Shown: in pieces, positions 6,552 to 6,604 of the stretch | How the letters are laid out: each line of letters begins with the position of its first letter | Numbering within the stretch: the stretch's first letter is position 1 | Assembly (NCBI GenBank): GCA_937886455.1 | Contig: CALGCU010000284.1 | Span: forward strand, 1 to 6,604 | Length of the DNA stretch: 6,604 nt | From: an uncultured Bacteroidales bacterium | GTDB taxonomy: Bacteria; Bacteroidota; Bacteroidia; Bacteroidales; Paludibacteraceae | Reading direction: 5' to 3' | The notes under the pieces: model-generated | Database searches by the model: none | What the model saw: the letters and a program-made list of their open reading frames with translations, nothing else | Told to the model about the DNA's origin: nothing | Program-made: the position numbers and the translations under genes

Positions 6552-6604
6552 ATGAGTAATTCTAATTCAACTTCAAGCAAGTTAATGACTAACTGGCGTT
6601 GGTG
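6552..6604 (+). CDS. Start of a gene cut by the window end, probably an MFS hexuronate transporter
   Basis: An ATG follows an A-rich stretch typical of starts in this window, and the frame stays open for 17 codons to the edge, reading MSNSNSTSSKLMTNWRW. A polar N-terminus ending in N-(W/Y)-R-W is how many Bacteroidota sugar-acid transporters of the major facilitator superfamily begin, just before the first membrane helix. Uronate loci commonly include such an ExuT-like importer. A mannonate dehydratase (UxuA) also has a TWRW(F/Y)G opening, but the next codon starts TG and so cannot encode Phe or Tyr. Met12 (6585) is an alternative start. The evidence is thin: a coding start is likely, the product is a guess from context. 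Confidence 0.5.
   Translation, partial: MSNSNSTSSKLMTNWRW

Noticed and set aside
1..6604. Mobile elements, CRISPR arrays, phage genes or defence systems
   Set aside because: No transposase, integrase, regularly spaced repeats or terminal inverted repeats were seen. All coding DNA is explained by housekeeping and uronate genes.

Overview
The window looks like a stretch of a Bacteroidota chromosome, most likely Bacteroidales. Four things support this. The first gene is a YidC of the long form with a big periplasmic domain and a lysine where proteobacterial YidC has its groove arginine. It is followed by a GldB-family lipoprotein, a family typical of Bacteroidota. No gene start has a clear Shine-Dalgarno sequence, and upstream regions are A-rich instead. 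The one good promoter fits the Bacteroidota pattern TTTG-N19-TAnnTTTG. The DNA is AT-rich and all real genes read on the + strand.

Region 1 (1-3030) is a two-gene unit. yidC (17-1942) encodes the inner-membrane insertase. Four bases later comes a GldB-like lipoprotein gene (1947-2960). A strong rho-independent terminator (2987-3030) closes the unit. The sequence encoding the lipoprotein cleavage site of gldB also forms a perfect 14-bp inverted repeat, which is the least expected structure in the window.

Region 2 (2961-3327) is a 367-base intergenic spacer. It holds the terminator, about 135 bases with no recognised feature, a promoter (3167-3197) and an untranslated leader of about 120 bases with two possible hairpins.

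Region 3 (3328-6604) is a hexuronate-use operon: uxaC (uronate isomerase), kdgK (KDG kinase) and eda (KDPG aldolase), with gaps of 30 and 12 bases. A terminator follows eda, then the first 17 codons of another gene, probably a major-facilitator sugar-acid transporter. UxaC turns glucuronate or galacturonate into fructuronate or tagaturonate. KdgK phosphorylates 2-keto-3-deoxygluconate to KDPG, and Eda splits KDPG into pyruvate and glyceraldehyde 3-phosphate. The intervening reductase and dehydratase steps (UxaB/UxuB and UxaA/UxuA) are not in the window and must be encoded elsewhere.

I found no mobile element, CRISPR array, tRNA or rRNA, and no evidence of a wholly new system. The items most worth a second look are the inverted repeat at the gldB lipobox, the structured leader of uxaC, and the terminator inside the uronate gene cluster.
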